Source: Clostridia bacterium | GTDB taxonomy: Bacteria; Bacillota; Clostridia; Oscillospirales; CAG-272 | Length of the DNA: 42,064 nucleotides | Assembly (NCBI GenBank): GCA_017397175.1 | Contig: JAFQKA010000062.1 | Coordinates: forward strand, 1 to 42,064 | Direction: 5' to 3' | Part shown: piece after piece, positions 23,292 through 31,233 of the stretch | Layout of the letters: every line of letters starts with the position of its first letter | Position numbering within the stretch: position 1 is the stretch's first letter | Notes under the pieces: model-generated | The model's database searches: none | The model's input: only the letters and a program-made list of their open reading frames with translations | What the model was told of the DNA's origin: nothing | Program-made: the position numbers and the translations under genes

Positions 23292-25043
23292 ATGGAAAAC
23301 AATAAGAAATTGTTGCTGTCCGTCAAGGATCTGCACGTAAAATTCCGCGTAAGAGGAAGAATCCTCACCGCTATCCGCGGTATTTCCCTTGATATTTACG
23401 AAAACGAGTCGATCGCCATCGTTGGTGAGTCGGGATCGGGTAAATCCGTATTTACCAAGACCTTTGCGGGTATGCTTGATGAAAACGGATATATCAGCCA
23501 GGGTGATATCATCTTTAATGACGACGAGCTGGCTGAAACGTACGTTGATTATACGGAATCCAAGAAAAAGCTGGTTGCATCTCTTGCTCTCAGACTTAAC
23601 AAATTCTCAAAGCTTGAGCTTGGTGCCCGGACTTACTGCAAGATGAAAGAGCTTGAGTTGGAAGAAAACGGCAAAATGAGCATTTCCGCTCAGCGCGAGC
23701 AGGAATTTAACGATATTATTGCCGACCTCACCTTTAAGATGACCGAGCTGTTTAATCGCCGTCAGACTATGGACCGCAAGAACGAAAAGGCGGAAATTGC
23801 GGATACTACCGCTAAGATCAATGCCTATAAGGCAGAGATAAAGCGCCTTGAAGAAGAACTTGCAAAGGAAAAAGCAGCAAACAAGGCGATCTATAAAAAC
23901 GACACTGCAGCAATTGCAAATTACAATGCGGAAATGGCTGCGCTTCGCGCACAGTACAACAGCGAGATCACCGGAAATATCTCCGACGAGACCGTTGCGA
24001 GAAATCTCAGAATTGCAAAGGAAGTATACCTTTCTGTCGGAAGATTTGGTTATGCAAAGGGCAAGAAGCTGACCCGTGAGCTGATGAACGCGCTTAAAAC
24101 GGCTATGACTATCGGTGTCGATCTCTCTGACGAGAACGAGCTGAACCGTGTGTTCGATACTATCATTTTCCGTGTTCGCTATATTGACGAAAGTGAAGAC
24201 AAGCTCCACGGAAGATGTGTTCTGAACCTGGCAAAGATCAAGGATACCAAGGACTGGACACAGATCAGAGGTAACCGAATCGCCACTGTCTTCCAGGATC
24301 CCATGACCTCTCTTAACCCTATTATCACTATCGGAAAGCAGATCTCCTCCATCATTATGAAGCATCAGCACTGCACCGAGCTTGAGGCAAGGGAGAGAGC
24401 TATATCCATGATGAAAAAGGTTGGTATTCCCAACGCCGAAAAGCGTTTCGATGACTATCCTTTCCAGTATTCCGGCGGTATGAGACAGAGAATCGTTATT
24501 GCGATCGCTCTTTCCTGCCAGCCAAAGATCCTTATTTGCGACGAGCCTACAACGGCTCTTGACGTTACCATTCAGGCTCAGATCCTGGATCTTCTCAAGA
24601 AGCTCCAGAGAGAGTTTAATTATACCATCGTATTTATCACCCATGACCTGGGAGTTGTTGCGAATATCGCCGACCGCGTCGCCGTTCTCTACGCAGGACA
24701 GGTGGTCGAGCTTGGCAACGTAAACGAGGTATTCTACGATCCCCGTCATCCTTACACATGGGCACTTCTGTCCTCCTTGCCCCAGTTGGCAGAAAGACAG
24801 TCGAAGCTCTTCTCGATCTCGGGTACGCCTCCGTCCCTCTATAACACGATCGTTGGCGACCCCTTTGCACCGAGAAATCAGTATTGCATGAAGATCGATA
24901 CTCTCAAAGAGCCTCCTATGTTCCGTGTCACGGATACACACTATGCAAAGACCTGGCTTCTTGATCCCCGTTCGCCTAAGGTTGAAAAGCCCGAGGCGAT
25001 CCATAACATTCACGAGAAGCTCAGTAATGCGTTCAATATTTAA
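23292..25043 (+). CDS. oppD: Oligopeptide-type ABC ATPase with a 230-residue insertion
   Basis: A 583-residue ATPase; usual OppD is about 330-350. Walker A GESGSGKS at 45-52, Q-loop Q335 in TVFQDPMTSLNP, signature YSGGMRQR at 393-400, Walker B ICDEP at 415-419, H-loop H451; the C-terminal oligopeptide domain ends near 583 with only some of the iron-sulfur-like Cys pattern. Normal spacing between Walker A and the Q-loop is about 50 residues; here it is 283. The extra part (about 80-320) has a charged coiled-coil stretch (about 160-225, Lys/Glu/Ala-rich) and a helical remainder. All catalytic motifs look intact, so the ATPase should work. AAGGAGG precedes ATG 23292. Confidence 0.92.
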   Translation: MENNKKLLLSVKDLHVKFRVRGRILTAIRGISLDIYENESIAIVGESGSGKSVFTKTFAGMLDENGYISQGDIIFNDDELAETYVDYTESKKKLVASLALRLNKFSKLELGARTYCKMKELELEENGKMSISAQREQEFNDIIADLTFKMTELFNRRQTMDRKNEKAEIADTTAKINAYKAEIKRLEEELAKEKAANKAIYKNDTAAIANYNAEMAALRAQYNSEITGNISDETVARNLRIAKEVYLSVGRFGYAKGKKLTRELMNALKTAMTIGVDLSDENELNRVFDTIIFRVRYIDESEDKLHGRCVLNLAKIKDTKDWTQIRGNRIATVFQDPMTSLNPIITIGKQISSIIMKHQHCTELEARERAISMMKKVGIPNAEKRFDDYPFQYSGGMRQRIVIAIALSCQPKILICDEPTTALDVTIQAQILDLLKKLQREFNYTIVFITHDLGVVANIADRVAVLYAGQVVELGNVNEVFYDPRHPYTWALLSSLPQLAERQSKLFSISGTPPSLYNTIVGDPFAPRNQYCMKIDTLKEPPMFRVTDTHYAKTWLLDPRSPKVEKPEAIHNIHEKLSNAFNI

Positions 25044-25061
25044 GAAAGGCAGGTCGGTTTT

Positions 25062-26375
25062 ATGAAAACAAACAAAGATGAAAAAGTAAAAGTAAGACAC
25101 CTGCCAGAGCATGGACCTCTGGACGAAAACGGCAGAGAAGTCCTGCTGTCTCTTGAAAACGTTGACATTACCTTCGGTAAGGGTGACAAGGCCGTAAGAG
25201 CCGTAAAGAACGCTACCTTTGATATTTATAAGGGTGAGACCTTTTCACTGGTTGGTGAGTCGGGTTCGGGTAAGACTACGATCGGTCGTGCGGTTATCCG
25301 TGTAAACCCCTGTGCTAACGGACGTATCCTCTATAAGGGTGTTCCGATCTCGGGTAAGATCCCGAAATCGCTTGACCGTGAGGTCATCAGAAATATTCAG
25401 ATGATCTTCCAGGATCCTGCGGCATCTCTTAATGAGCGTGCAACTGTTGACTATATCATTTCCGAGGGTCTTTACAACTTCAAGCTCTTCAAAAGCGAAG
25501 CAGACAGGGTTGCAAAGGTTGAAAACATGATAGAGGAGGTCGGTCTGCTCCGCGAGCATCTGACCCGTTATCCTCACGAGTTCTCGGGCGGTCAGCGTCA
25601 GAGAATCGGCGTAGCACGTGCCATGGTCATGGAGCCTGAACTGGTAGTTGCGGACGAGCCTATCTCGGCTCTTGACGTTTCTATTCGCGCACAGGTCCTG
25701 AATCTGCTGAAAAAGTTCCAGCAGGAAAGACAAACAACTTATCTCTTTATTGCCCACGACCTTTCTATCGTTCGATTCATTTCGGACAGAATCGGCGTTA
25801 TCTATAAGGGTGATATCGTTGAGGTCGCAGATGCTGAGGAGCTTTTTGACTATCCTCTGCACCCCTATACAAGATCTCTGATCTCCGCCATCCCGATCCC
25901 CGATCCTGAGCTTGAAAAGCGCAAGAAGCTGTTCGCTTACGATCCTTCTGTTCACGATTACAGCGAATGTGAGCCGTCTCTTCAGGATATCGGTCACGGA
26001 CATTACGTTTTCGGAAGCGACAGTGAGATCGCAGAGTACAAGCGTATCCGCGAGTCAGGCACACCTCTCAAGTCTATCACAATTCTGACGGACGAGGAGA
26101 TGGAGGCTGAGGCTCAGGCGCATAAGGGTGAAGAAACGGATGAGACCTCCATTCTGGATACTCCTATCCACGATACGGGAAACATTCTTTACACTATCGG
26201 TTCATTTATTCCTGTGGTCGGTACTATTGCAGGCTTTATTGCAGGAGCCATTTTCAAAAAGCATAACTATATCCGTAACTATAAGGCGTGCAAGAGAGGT
26301 GCTATTGCCGGTCTGTGTACCTTTGGTGCTATAATCGGCCTGTTCGGTCTCGCACTGCTTTCCTCTCTGCTATGA
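25062..26375 (+). CDS. oppF: Oligopeptide-type ABC ATPase with C-terminal membrane hairpin
   Basis: A 437-residue ATPase; usual OppF is about 320-340. Walker [10 protein letters not shown] 65-73, Q117, signature FSGGQRQR 174-181, Walker B VVADEP 195-200, H232; the oligopeptide-binding-protein-type C-terminal domain continues to about 340 with [15 protein letters not shown]. The last 95 residues are not part of the family: an acidic linker ([17 protein letters not shown]) and two hydrophobic segments (about 374-397 and 412-436). This would tether the ATPase itself to the membrane. GAAAGGCAGG precedes the start, 18 bases after oppD. The last four bases ATGA are the start of the next gene. Confidence 0.92.
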   Translation: MKTNKDEKVKVRHLPEHGPLDENGREVLLSLENVDITFGKGDKAVRAVKNATFDIYKGETFSLVGESGSGKTTIGRAVIRVNPCANGRILYKGVPISGKIPKSLDREVIRNIQMIFQDPAASLNERATVDYIISEGLYNFKLFKSEADRVAKVENMIEEVGLLREHLTRYPHEFSGGQRQRIGVARAMVMEPELVVADEPISALDVSIRAQVLNLLKKFQQERQTTYLFIAHDLSIVRFISDRIGVIYKGDIVEVADAEELFDYPLHPYTRSLISAIPIPDPELEKRKKLFAYDPSVHDYSECEPSLQDIGHGHYVFGSDSEIAEYKRIRESGTPLKSITILTDEEMEAEAQAHKGEETDETSILDTPIHDTGNILYTIGSFIPVVGTIAGFIAGAIFKKHNYIRNYKACKRGAIAGLCTFGAIIGLFGLALLSSLL

Positions 26376-27640
26376 GAAGAAGTAAGGGAAGAGACAACAC
26401 GCCGTCAATAAAACCCGTTCAAAAAATCGAGCTCTCCGAAAAGGGAGTAAAGAAAAGAGCCATCCTTGCGGTGGCTCTGCTCGCTTTTGGACTTGTTTTT
26501 CTCGGGGTTGCGATATTTAATTGGCTCAGCTATGATGAGGGATGGACCCGAATTGAGCCGACATCGGAGTCTTCCGAAAGCGTTTCCTCCGATATGATAT
26601 TGCTATATGAGCTTGGGGTGTCGGATACGTCTGCTACCGCCGAGTACAAGGCCTTATCGGTACTTTACACGGAGCTGTGCAAAAAGGCATATCGAATCTT
26701 CCACGCAGATTACGGATTTGAGGATGTTCACAATCCTTATTATATCAACCGCAATATCGGGCAGGAAATAGAGGTGGAGCCTGCACTCTACCGCGTATTT
26801 GAGCAGATAGACCGAGCGCAGAACAGATTTTTGTTTGCTGCTCCGTTTTATACGGAATACAGAAATATGTTCTATGACACGGAGGATTTCTCTGCTGCAC
26901 AGTTTGATCCCTATAAAAGTGAGGACGTGGCAAAATATTTTGCGGAGCTGTCCGTTTATACGTCCAGCGAGGAGCACGTAAGGCTTGAGCTTTTGGGCAA
27001 TAATAAGGTGAAGCTGTACGTTTCCGACGAATTTCAGACCTTTGCGCAAGAGAACGCTATTGATACCTTTATTGATTTTTTCTGGGCAAAAAATGCGTTC
27101 ATCGTTGACTATATTGCCGAATCGCTTGTTGAGGAAGGATACTTGTACGGAAGTATTTCCGCCTACGATGGATTTATGAGGACCTTTGACCCAAGAAAGG
27201 ATTCTTCATATTCCTATAATCTGATAAGCAGGTACGACGGCAAGGTATATGATGCGGGAACGCTTGAATATAAGGGAGAAAACAGTATCGTTTTTCTTCG
27301 TCCATTCAAGACGAGCGACAGAGATATGATCTACTATCGCTACGAGGACGGCACGGAGCGTCACGGATACGTTGACGTAAAGGACGGGCTGTGCAAAAAC
27401 GCCCTCAACACGTTGGTTTCATATTCGCGTGACCGTAGCTGCGGCGAGGTACTTCTTTCCGTTATTCCGATCTATATTGCAAATGATTTTGACGGAGAAA
27501 AACTCAAAGGCCTTGCACAAAAAGGAATCTACTCTATTTATTCTGATGGTGCCGTACTTTGCTATAACGAGGAAGCGGTTGCCCTGAAGGATCTTTTTGA
27601 CGACGGTAAGACAAAGTTCACAGCGTCACTTGTAAAATAA
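26372..27640 (+). CDS. Opp-operon membrane protein of unknown function
   Basis: A 422-residue protein I cannot assign to a family. It starts with about 28 basic cytosolic residues, one membrane helix (about 29-51), and then an acidic domain of about 370 residues that should be outside the cell. It has few Cys and no repeat or known catalytic motif. The ATG overlaps the oppF stop (ATGA), a sign of translational coupling and of a role linked to the transporter. It could bind peptides, be a proteolytic partner or contact the enlarged OppB loop; all this is inference. A strong terminator follows at 27640-27680. The frame is open upstream to 26288 but that part overlaps oppF. Confidence 0.8.
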   Translation: MRRSKGRDNTPSIKPVQKIELSEKGVKKRAILAVALLAFGLVFLGVAIFNWLSYDEGWTRIEPTSESSESVSSDMILLYELGVSDTSATAEYKALSVLYTELCKKAYRIFHADYGFEDVHNPYYINRNIGQEIEVEPALYRVFEQIDRAQNRFLFAAPFYTEYRNMFYDTEDFSAAQFDPYKSEDVAKYFAELSVYTSSEEHVRLELLGNNKVKLYVSDEFQTFAQENAIDTFIDFFWAKNAFIVDYIAESLVEEGYLYGSISAYDGFMRTFDPRKDSSYSYNLISRYDGKVYDAGTLEYKGENSIVFLRPFKTSDRDMIYYRYEDGTERHGYVDVKDGLCKNALNTLVSYSRDRSCGEVLLSVIPIYIANDFDGEKLKGLAQKGIYSIYSDGAVLCYNEEAVALKDLFDDGKTKFTASLVK

Positions 27641-27680
27641 AAAGAAGCGCACCGCTCAAAGTGGTGCGCTTCTTTTTTAA
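27640..27680 (+). terminator. Strong intrinsic terminator of the opp operon
   Basis: A 16-bp stem (27640-27655 with 27661-27676, one G-U), loop TCAAA, then a T-run. Confidence 0.92.
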
Positions 27681-27682
27681 AA

Positions 27683-27707
27683 TAACCCCGTGGCAATGCC
27701 ACGGGGT
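27683..27707 (-). terminator. Intrinsic terminator (minus) after the Gfo/Idh/MocA gene
   Basis: Perfect 10-bp stem ACCCCGTGGC/GCCACGGGGT with an AAT loop; on the minus strand it is followed by TATTTT. Confidence 0.75.
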
Positions 27708-27713
27708 CCGGTT

Positions 27714-28766
27714 TTAAAATCCTTCGGGGAATATGAGTGCCTGATTCTTCTCGTGAGACTCAAAGCATGCCAGCATTACCTGCAGAACTCGTCTAACCTC
27801 AGCCTGCTTTACGATGGGAGCTTCAACGCCGTCGATCGCCTTTACCAGATTGCGGTAGAAGTCGTGAACGTCGGATACTGGACGCTCGATCTCATATGTG
27901 TCAAGAGTGATCTCGTCTCTGGGCGCCATGGTCTTGGTGATACCTGCCGCCGTCTGAACGGGCATTACCTCTTTTTCATTCCAAGCCTTCATTTTTGCTA
28001 TCTTGCACTTCTTCTGCCAGTCCTCAATAAGCGTGGAACCGGTCTTGCACTGCATATAGAAACGAGGCATGTAGATGAAGTTGTAAGTGCCGACTTCAAC
28101 GGTTGCGCGCTTACCGCTCTCAAAGGTGAGCATAAGGTGCATTCCGTCGTCGACCTCGTCGGTTGTTATGTTGTTCAGCTCGCAGTATACCTTTGTGATC
28201 TTTTCGGGGATCAGCTGAAGCATCTGGTCGATAAGGTGAACACCCCAGTCAAGCACCATTCCGCCGCCATACTGTTTGTGGCATCTCCAGTCGGAGGGGA
28301 TACCGCGAGAGCCGTGAACTCTGGATTCGATATTGATAGTCTCGCCGATCGCACCGCTTTCAATTATAGACTTGATGGCAAGGAAGTCAACGTCCCAACG
28401 TCTGTTCTGGTGAACCGTGAAGAGCTTGCCTGCCTGCTTTGCGGCATCGCACATAGCGTCAAAATCCTCAAGGGACAGAGCAACGGGTTTTTCACATACA
28501 ACGTTCTTGCCCGAGAGCAGGGAACGAACAACGATGTCCAGATGGGCGTCGTTTGGCGTTGCACAAACAACAATGTCAATATCCTTGTCGGCAAGGATTG
28601 CCTCGAAAGAATCGTAAACGAAGATGCCGGCGTCTCTTGCTGCCTGGTTTCTTTCTTCCTTAATATCGTAAATGCCTTTAAGGGTCACGACGTCGCTTTT
28701 CAGCGCGTGGTTTGCGTGCCAACCGCCCTGTCCGCCGTAACCTACTACTACAACACTTTTTTTCAT
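27714..28766 (-). CDS. Gfo/Idh/MocA-family oxidoreductase
   Basis: A 350-residue NAD(P)-dependent sugar or cyclitol dehydrogenase-type enzyme. The Rossmann start KKSVVVVGYGGQGGWHANHA (GxGxxG) is followed by VVCATPNDAH, the catalytic-region CEKPVAL and the substrate-domain HQNRRWDVDF and WGVHLIDQM. Close relatives in the window are the genes at 38633 and, less so, 37557. ATG 28766 is used: GAAAGGA lies upstream, and the frame extension to 28790 begins with TTG. It is divergent from the eda-kdgK operon and shares its control region, so it may act on the same sugar acid pathway. Substrate is not known. Confidence 0.85.
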   Translation of the reverse strand: MKKSVVVVGYGGQGGWHANHALKSDVVTLKGIYDIKEERNQAARDAGIFVYDSFEAILADKDIDIVVCATPNDAHLDIVVRSLLSGKNVVCEKPVALSLEDFDAMCDAAKQAGKLFTVHQNRRWDVDFLAIKSIIESGAIGETINIESRVHGSRGIPSDWRCHKQYGGGMVLDWGVHLIDQMLQLIPEKITKVYCELNNITTDEVDDGMHLMLTFESGKRATVEVGTYNFIYMPRFYMQCKTGSTLIEDWQKKCKIAKMKAWNEKEVMPVQTAAGITKTMAPRDEITLDTYEIERPVSDVHDFYRNLVKAIDGVEAPIVKQAEVRRVLQVMLACFESHEKNQALIFPEGF

Positions 28767-28828
28767 GATCTTAATTCGGTCCTTTCGCAATTGCCTCAGA
28801 AAAGGGCATAATTATGTATTGCACCTAA

Positions 28829-28857
28829 ATTATAGGACAAATCATGCTATTTTGCAA
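28829..28857 (-). promoter_or_regulatory. SigA-type promoter (minus) for the Gfo/Idh/MocA gene
   Basis: On the minus strand TTGCAA (28857-28852) and TATAAT (28834-28829), 17-base spacer. Confidence 0.8.
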
Positions 28858-28913
28858 GACATTTATAGACTTTTTGCGGACATAAATTGCGGTTTTGGTG
28901 AAATGTTGCAAAA

Positions 28914-28928
28914 ATACAACTGTTGTAT
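28914..28928. promoter_or_regulatory. Palindromic operator candidate
   Basis: ATACAAC-T-GTTGTAT is a perfect 7+7 inverted repeat around one base. It lies between the two divergent promoters. A weaker related site (TACAAC-TT-GTGGTA, about 28968-28983) overlaps the eda promoter spacer and -10. The shape fits a GntR- or LacI-type repressor; no such gene is adjacent. Confidence 0.5.
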
Positions 28929-28957
28929 TGTAAAAAATGCAAAAAAGAATGTTTCTA

Positions 28958-28985
28958 TTGACTTTTTTACAACTTGTGGTAAAAT
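28958..28985 (+). promoter_or_regulatory. SigA-type promoter for eda-kdgK
   Basis: TTGACT at 28958-28963 and TAAAAT at 28980-28985, 16-base spacer, with TGTGG in front of the -10. The transcript has a leader of about 90 bases with a small hairpin TTCCCC/GGGGAA at 29056-29069. Confidence 0.75.
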
Positions 28986-29079
28986 ATAAAATGAAGTAGA
29001 AGGGTCTCGGCCGCAAAGCGCGATTCCGATTCCTGCAAATACAAAGAAAGGCGGTTCCCCATTGGGGAAAATAAAGGTT

Positions 29080-30039
29080 ATGAATGACGTTTTAAAGCAA
29101 TTATCTCTTATCGGTATCGTGCCGGTAATCAAAATTGACGATGCAAAGGATGCGCTTCCTCTTGCTAAGGCGCTGATCGACGGCGGTCTGCCCTGTGCCG
29201 AGGTCACTTTCCGCACGGACGCGGCAAAGGATGCTATTGCGGCAATCGCAAAGGAATATCCCGAGATGATCGTAGGTGCAGGTACAGTCCTCACTCCCGA
29301 GCAGGCTGACATTGCCGTTGAGGCAGGCGCAAAGTTTATCGTAAGCCCCGGTCTTAACCCCGACGTTGTACGCCACTGCACAGAGAAGGGCTACCCCATC
29401 GTTCCCGGTATCAATAATCCTTCGGGTATCGAGCAGGCGCTTGCGCTGGGTCTTGATACGGTTAAATTCTTCCCCGCTGAAAACTCCGGCGGTCTTGGTA
29501 TGCTCAAGGCTATGTCCGCTCCTTACGGCAAGGTCAAGTTCATGCCCACAGGAGGAATCGGTCCCGCAAATATCCGCGATTATCTGGCGTTTAACAAGAT
29601 CCTTTGTTGCGGTGGCAGCTGGATGGTAAAGGCTGACCTCATCGCGGCAGGCGATTTTGACGGTATCAGACGTCTTACCGAGCAGGCTGTTTCTACTATG
29701 CTCAATTTTGAAGTAGCTCACGTTGGTATCAATACCGAGTCCGAGGCAGCAGCTGACGCTGACGCCGCAACTCTTGCAAAGGCATTTGGCTTTGCTCCCG
29801 ACAAGCGTTCCAAGTCCGTATTCGCAGGTACACAGATCGAGATCATGAATATGCAGGGTATGGGCACAAAGGGTCATATCGGCATCAGATGTGCCAGTGT
29901 TGACCGCGCGGTCTACCACCTTGAGCGCAAGGGCTTTGAGTTCGATTACGATACGGCAACATACGCTCCCGACGGATCTATGAAGTTCATTTACATGAAG
30001 GGCGAGATCGGCGGCTTTGCTTATCACCTGGTTAAATAA
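29080..30039 (+). CDS. eda: KDPG/KHG aldolase fused to a VOC-type domain
   Basis: A 319-residue protein; usual Eda is about 210. Residues 1-210 are the class I aldolase that splits 2-keto-3-deoxy-6-phosphogluconate to pyruvate and glyceraldehyde-3-phosphate: E41 in AEVTFRT, the Schiff-base lysine K129 in DTVKFFPAEN and the PTGGI phosphate site are present. Residues about 211-319 (starting VAHVGINTE, then GHIGIRCASVDRAVYHLERKG) have the paired beta-alpha-beta-beta-beta pattern of glyoxalase/VOC proteins, with several His and Glu that might bind a metal. The start ATG 29080 is chosen by family length; AAAGG lies only two bases in front, and a TTG at 29062 with AAAGGCGG at better spacing is an alternative. 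kdgK follows 27 bases later. Confidence 0.88.
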   Translation: MNDVLKQLSLIGIVPVIKIDDAKDALPLAKALIDGGLPCAEVTFRTDAAKDAIAAIAKEYPEMIVGAGTVLTPEQADIAVEAGAKFIVSPGLNPDVVRHCTEKGYPIVPGINNPSGIEQALALGLDTVKFFPAENSGGLGMLKAMSAPYGKVKFMPTGGIGPANIRDYLAFNKILCCGGSWMVKADLIAAGDFDGIRRLTEQAVSTMLNFEVAHVGINTESEAAADADAATLAKAFGFAPDKRSKSVFAGTQIEIMNMQGMGTKGHIGIRCASVDRAVYHLERKGFEFDYDTATYAPDGSMKFIYMKGEIGGFAYHLVK

Positions 30040-30066
30040 TTTTTTAATAGAGAGAGGAAAGACAAA

Positions 30067-31095
30067 ATGAAAAAGATAGTTACATTTGGCGAGATCATGC
30101 TCCGCCTTGCTCCCGAGGGATATTACAGATTCGTTCAGGCGAACAGCTTCGGCGCAACTTATGGCGGCGGTGAGGCAAACGTTGCGGTTTCTCTTGCAAA
30201 CTACGGCATGGATGCGGCGTTCGTTACAAAGCTTCCCGCACACGACATCGGTCAGGCGGCTGTAAACGAGCTTCGCCGTTACGGTGTTGACACCACAAAG
30301 ATCACCAGAGGCGGTGACAGAGTAGGTATCTACTTCCTTGAAAAGGGCGCAAGCCAGAGACCCTCCAAGGTCATTTACGACAGAGCAGGCTCTTCTATCG
30401 CAACCGCAACTGTTGCGGATTTTGATTGGGATGCAATTTTTGAGGGCGTTGACTGGTTCCACTTTACGGGAATTACTCCCGCTCTCGGTGACAACGTAAC
30501 CGAGATCTGCCGCGTTGCTTGTCAGAAGGCAAAGGAGAAGGGAATCACTATCAGCTGTGACCTTAACTACCGCAAGAAGCTCTGGACAAGAGAGAAGGCA
30601 GGACAGGTCATGGGCGAATTGATGCCTTTCGTTGACGTTTGCATCGCAAACGAGGAGGACGCTTCCGACGTATTCGGCATCAAGGCAGCTGACACCGACA
30701 TTTACGGCGGCAAGATCAGCAGCGAGGGTTATAAGAGCGTTGCAAAGCAGCTTTCCGACCGCTTTGGCTTCAAGAAAGTTGCGATCACGCTTCGTTCTTC
30801 TATTTCCGCGAACGACAACGACTGGAAAGCAATGCTTTACGACAAGGCTACAGATGACTACTATCTGAGCCGTGAGTACAGAATGCACATCGTTGACCGC
30901 GTTGGCGGCGGTGACAGCTTCGGTGCAGGTCTCATCTATGCAAGCCTTATGGAAATGGCTCCCCAGCAGACCATTGAGTTTGCCGTTGCGGCAAGCTGTC
31001 TCAAGCACACCATCGAGGGCGATATGAACCAGGTTTCCGTAGCTGAGGTAAATCAGCTGGCGGGCGGCGACGGCTCCGGACGTGTTGTAAGATAA
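30067..31095 (+). CDS. kdgK: 2-keto-3-deoxygluconate kinase (PfkB family)
   Basis: A 342-residue cytosolic kinase that phosphorylates 2-keto-3-deoxygluconate to the substrate of Eda encoded just upstream. The N-terminal KIVTFGEIMLRLAPEGYYR and GGGEANVAVSLANYG motifs are typical of KdgK, and the C-terminal PfkB signature with the catalytic base is VDRVGGGDSFGAGLIYA. Sugar kinases of this family with fructose or other acids as substrate cannot be excluded, but the pairing with KDPG aldolase makes this role very likely. GAGAGAGGAAAG precedes the ATG. A terminator follows, so the operon has two genes. Confidence 0.92.
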   Translation: MKKIVTFGEIMLRLAPEGYYRFVQANSFGATYGGGEANVAVSLANYGMDAAFVTKLPAHDIGQAAVNELRRYGVDTTKITRGGDRVGIYFLEKGASQRPSKVIYDRAGSSIATATVADFDWDAIFEGVDWFHFTGITPALGDNVTEICRVACQKAKEKGITISCDLNYRKKLWTREKAGQVMGELMPFVDVCIANEEDASDVFGIKAADTDIYGGKISSEGYKSVAKQLSDRFGFKKVAITLRSSISANDNDWKAMLYDKATDDYYLSREYRMHIVDRVGGGDSFGAGLIYASLMEMAPQQTIEFAVAASCLKHTIEGDMNQVSVAEVNQLAGGDGSGRVVR

Positions 31096-31102
31096 TCACA
31101 TA

Positions 31103-31137
31103 AAAAAGACCGAGGAAACTCGGTCTTTTTGATTTTT
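31103..31137 (+). terminator. Intrinsic terminator after kdgK
   Basis: A 12-bp stem (31103-31114 with 31119-31130), GAAA loop, then a T-rich tail. Confidence 0.9.
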
Positions 31138-31177
31138 TGAAGCGTAAAAAGTAAAGAAATATGCGTGAAATATAACC

Positions 31178-31205
31178 TTGACATTCTGCTAAAAGGTGGT
31201 AAAAT
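31178..31205 (+). promoter_or_regulatory. SigA-type promoter for the GH42-like gene
   Basis: TTGACA at 31178-31183 and TAAAAT at 31200-31205, 16-base spacer and GGTGG before the -10, as in the eda promoter. Confidence 0.75.
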
Positions 31206-31233
31206 GAAATTAAATCCGAAAGGGGGGTAAAAA

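Noticed and set aside
23607-25112. 501-residue open frame on the minus strand across oppD
   Set aside because: Antisense shadow of oppD caused by its codon bias.
29101-31008. 635-residue open frame on the minus strand across eda-kdgK
   Set aside because: Spans two well-identified genes and their gap in antisense; composition is Cys/Asp/Leu-rich and no family is recognisable.
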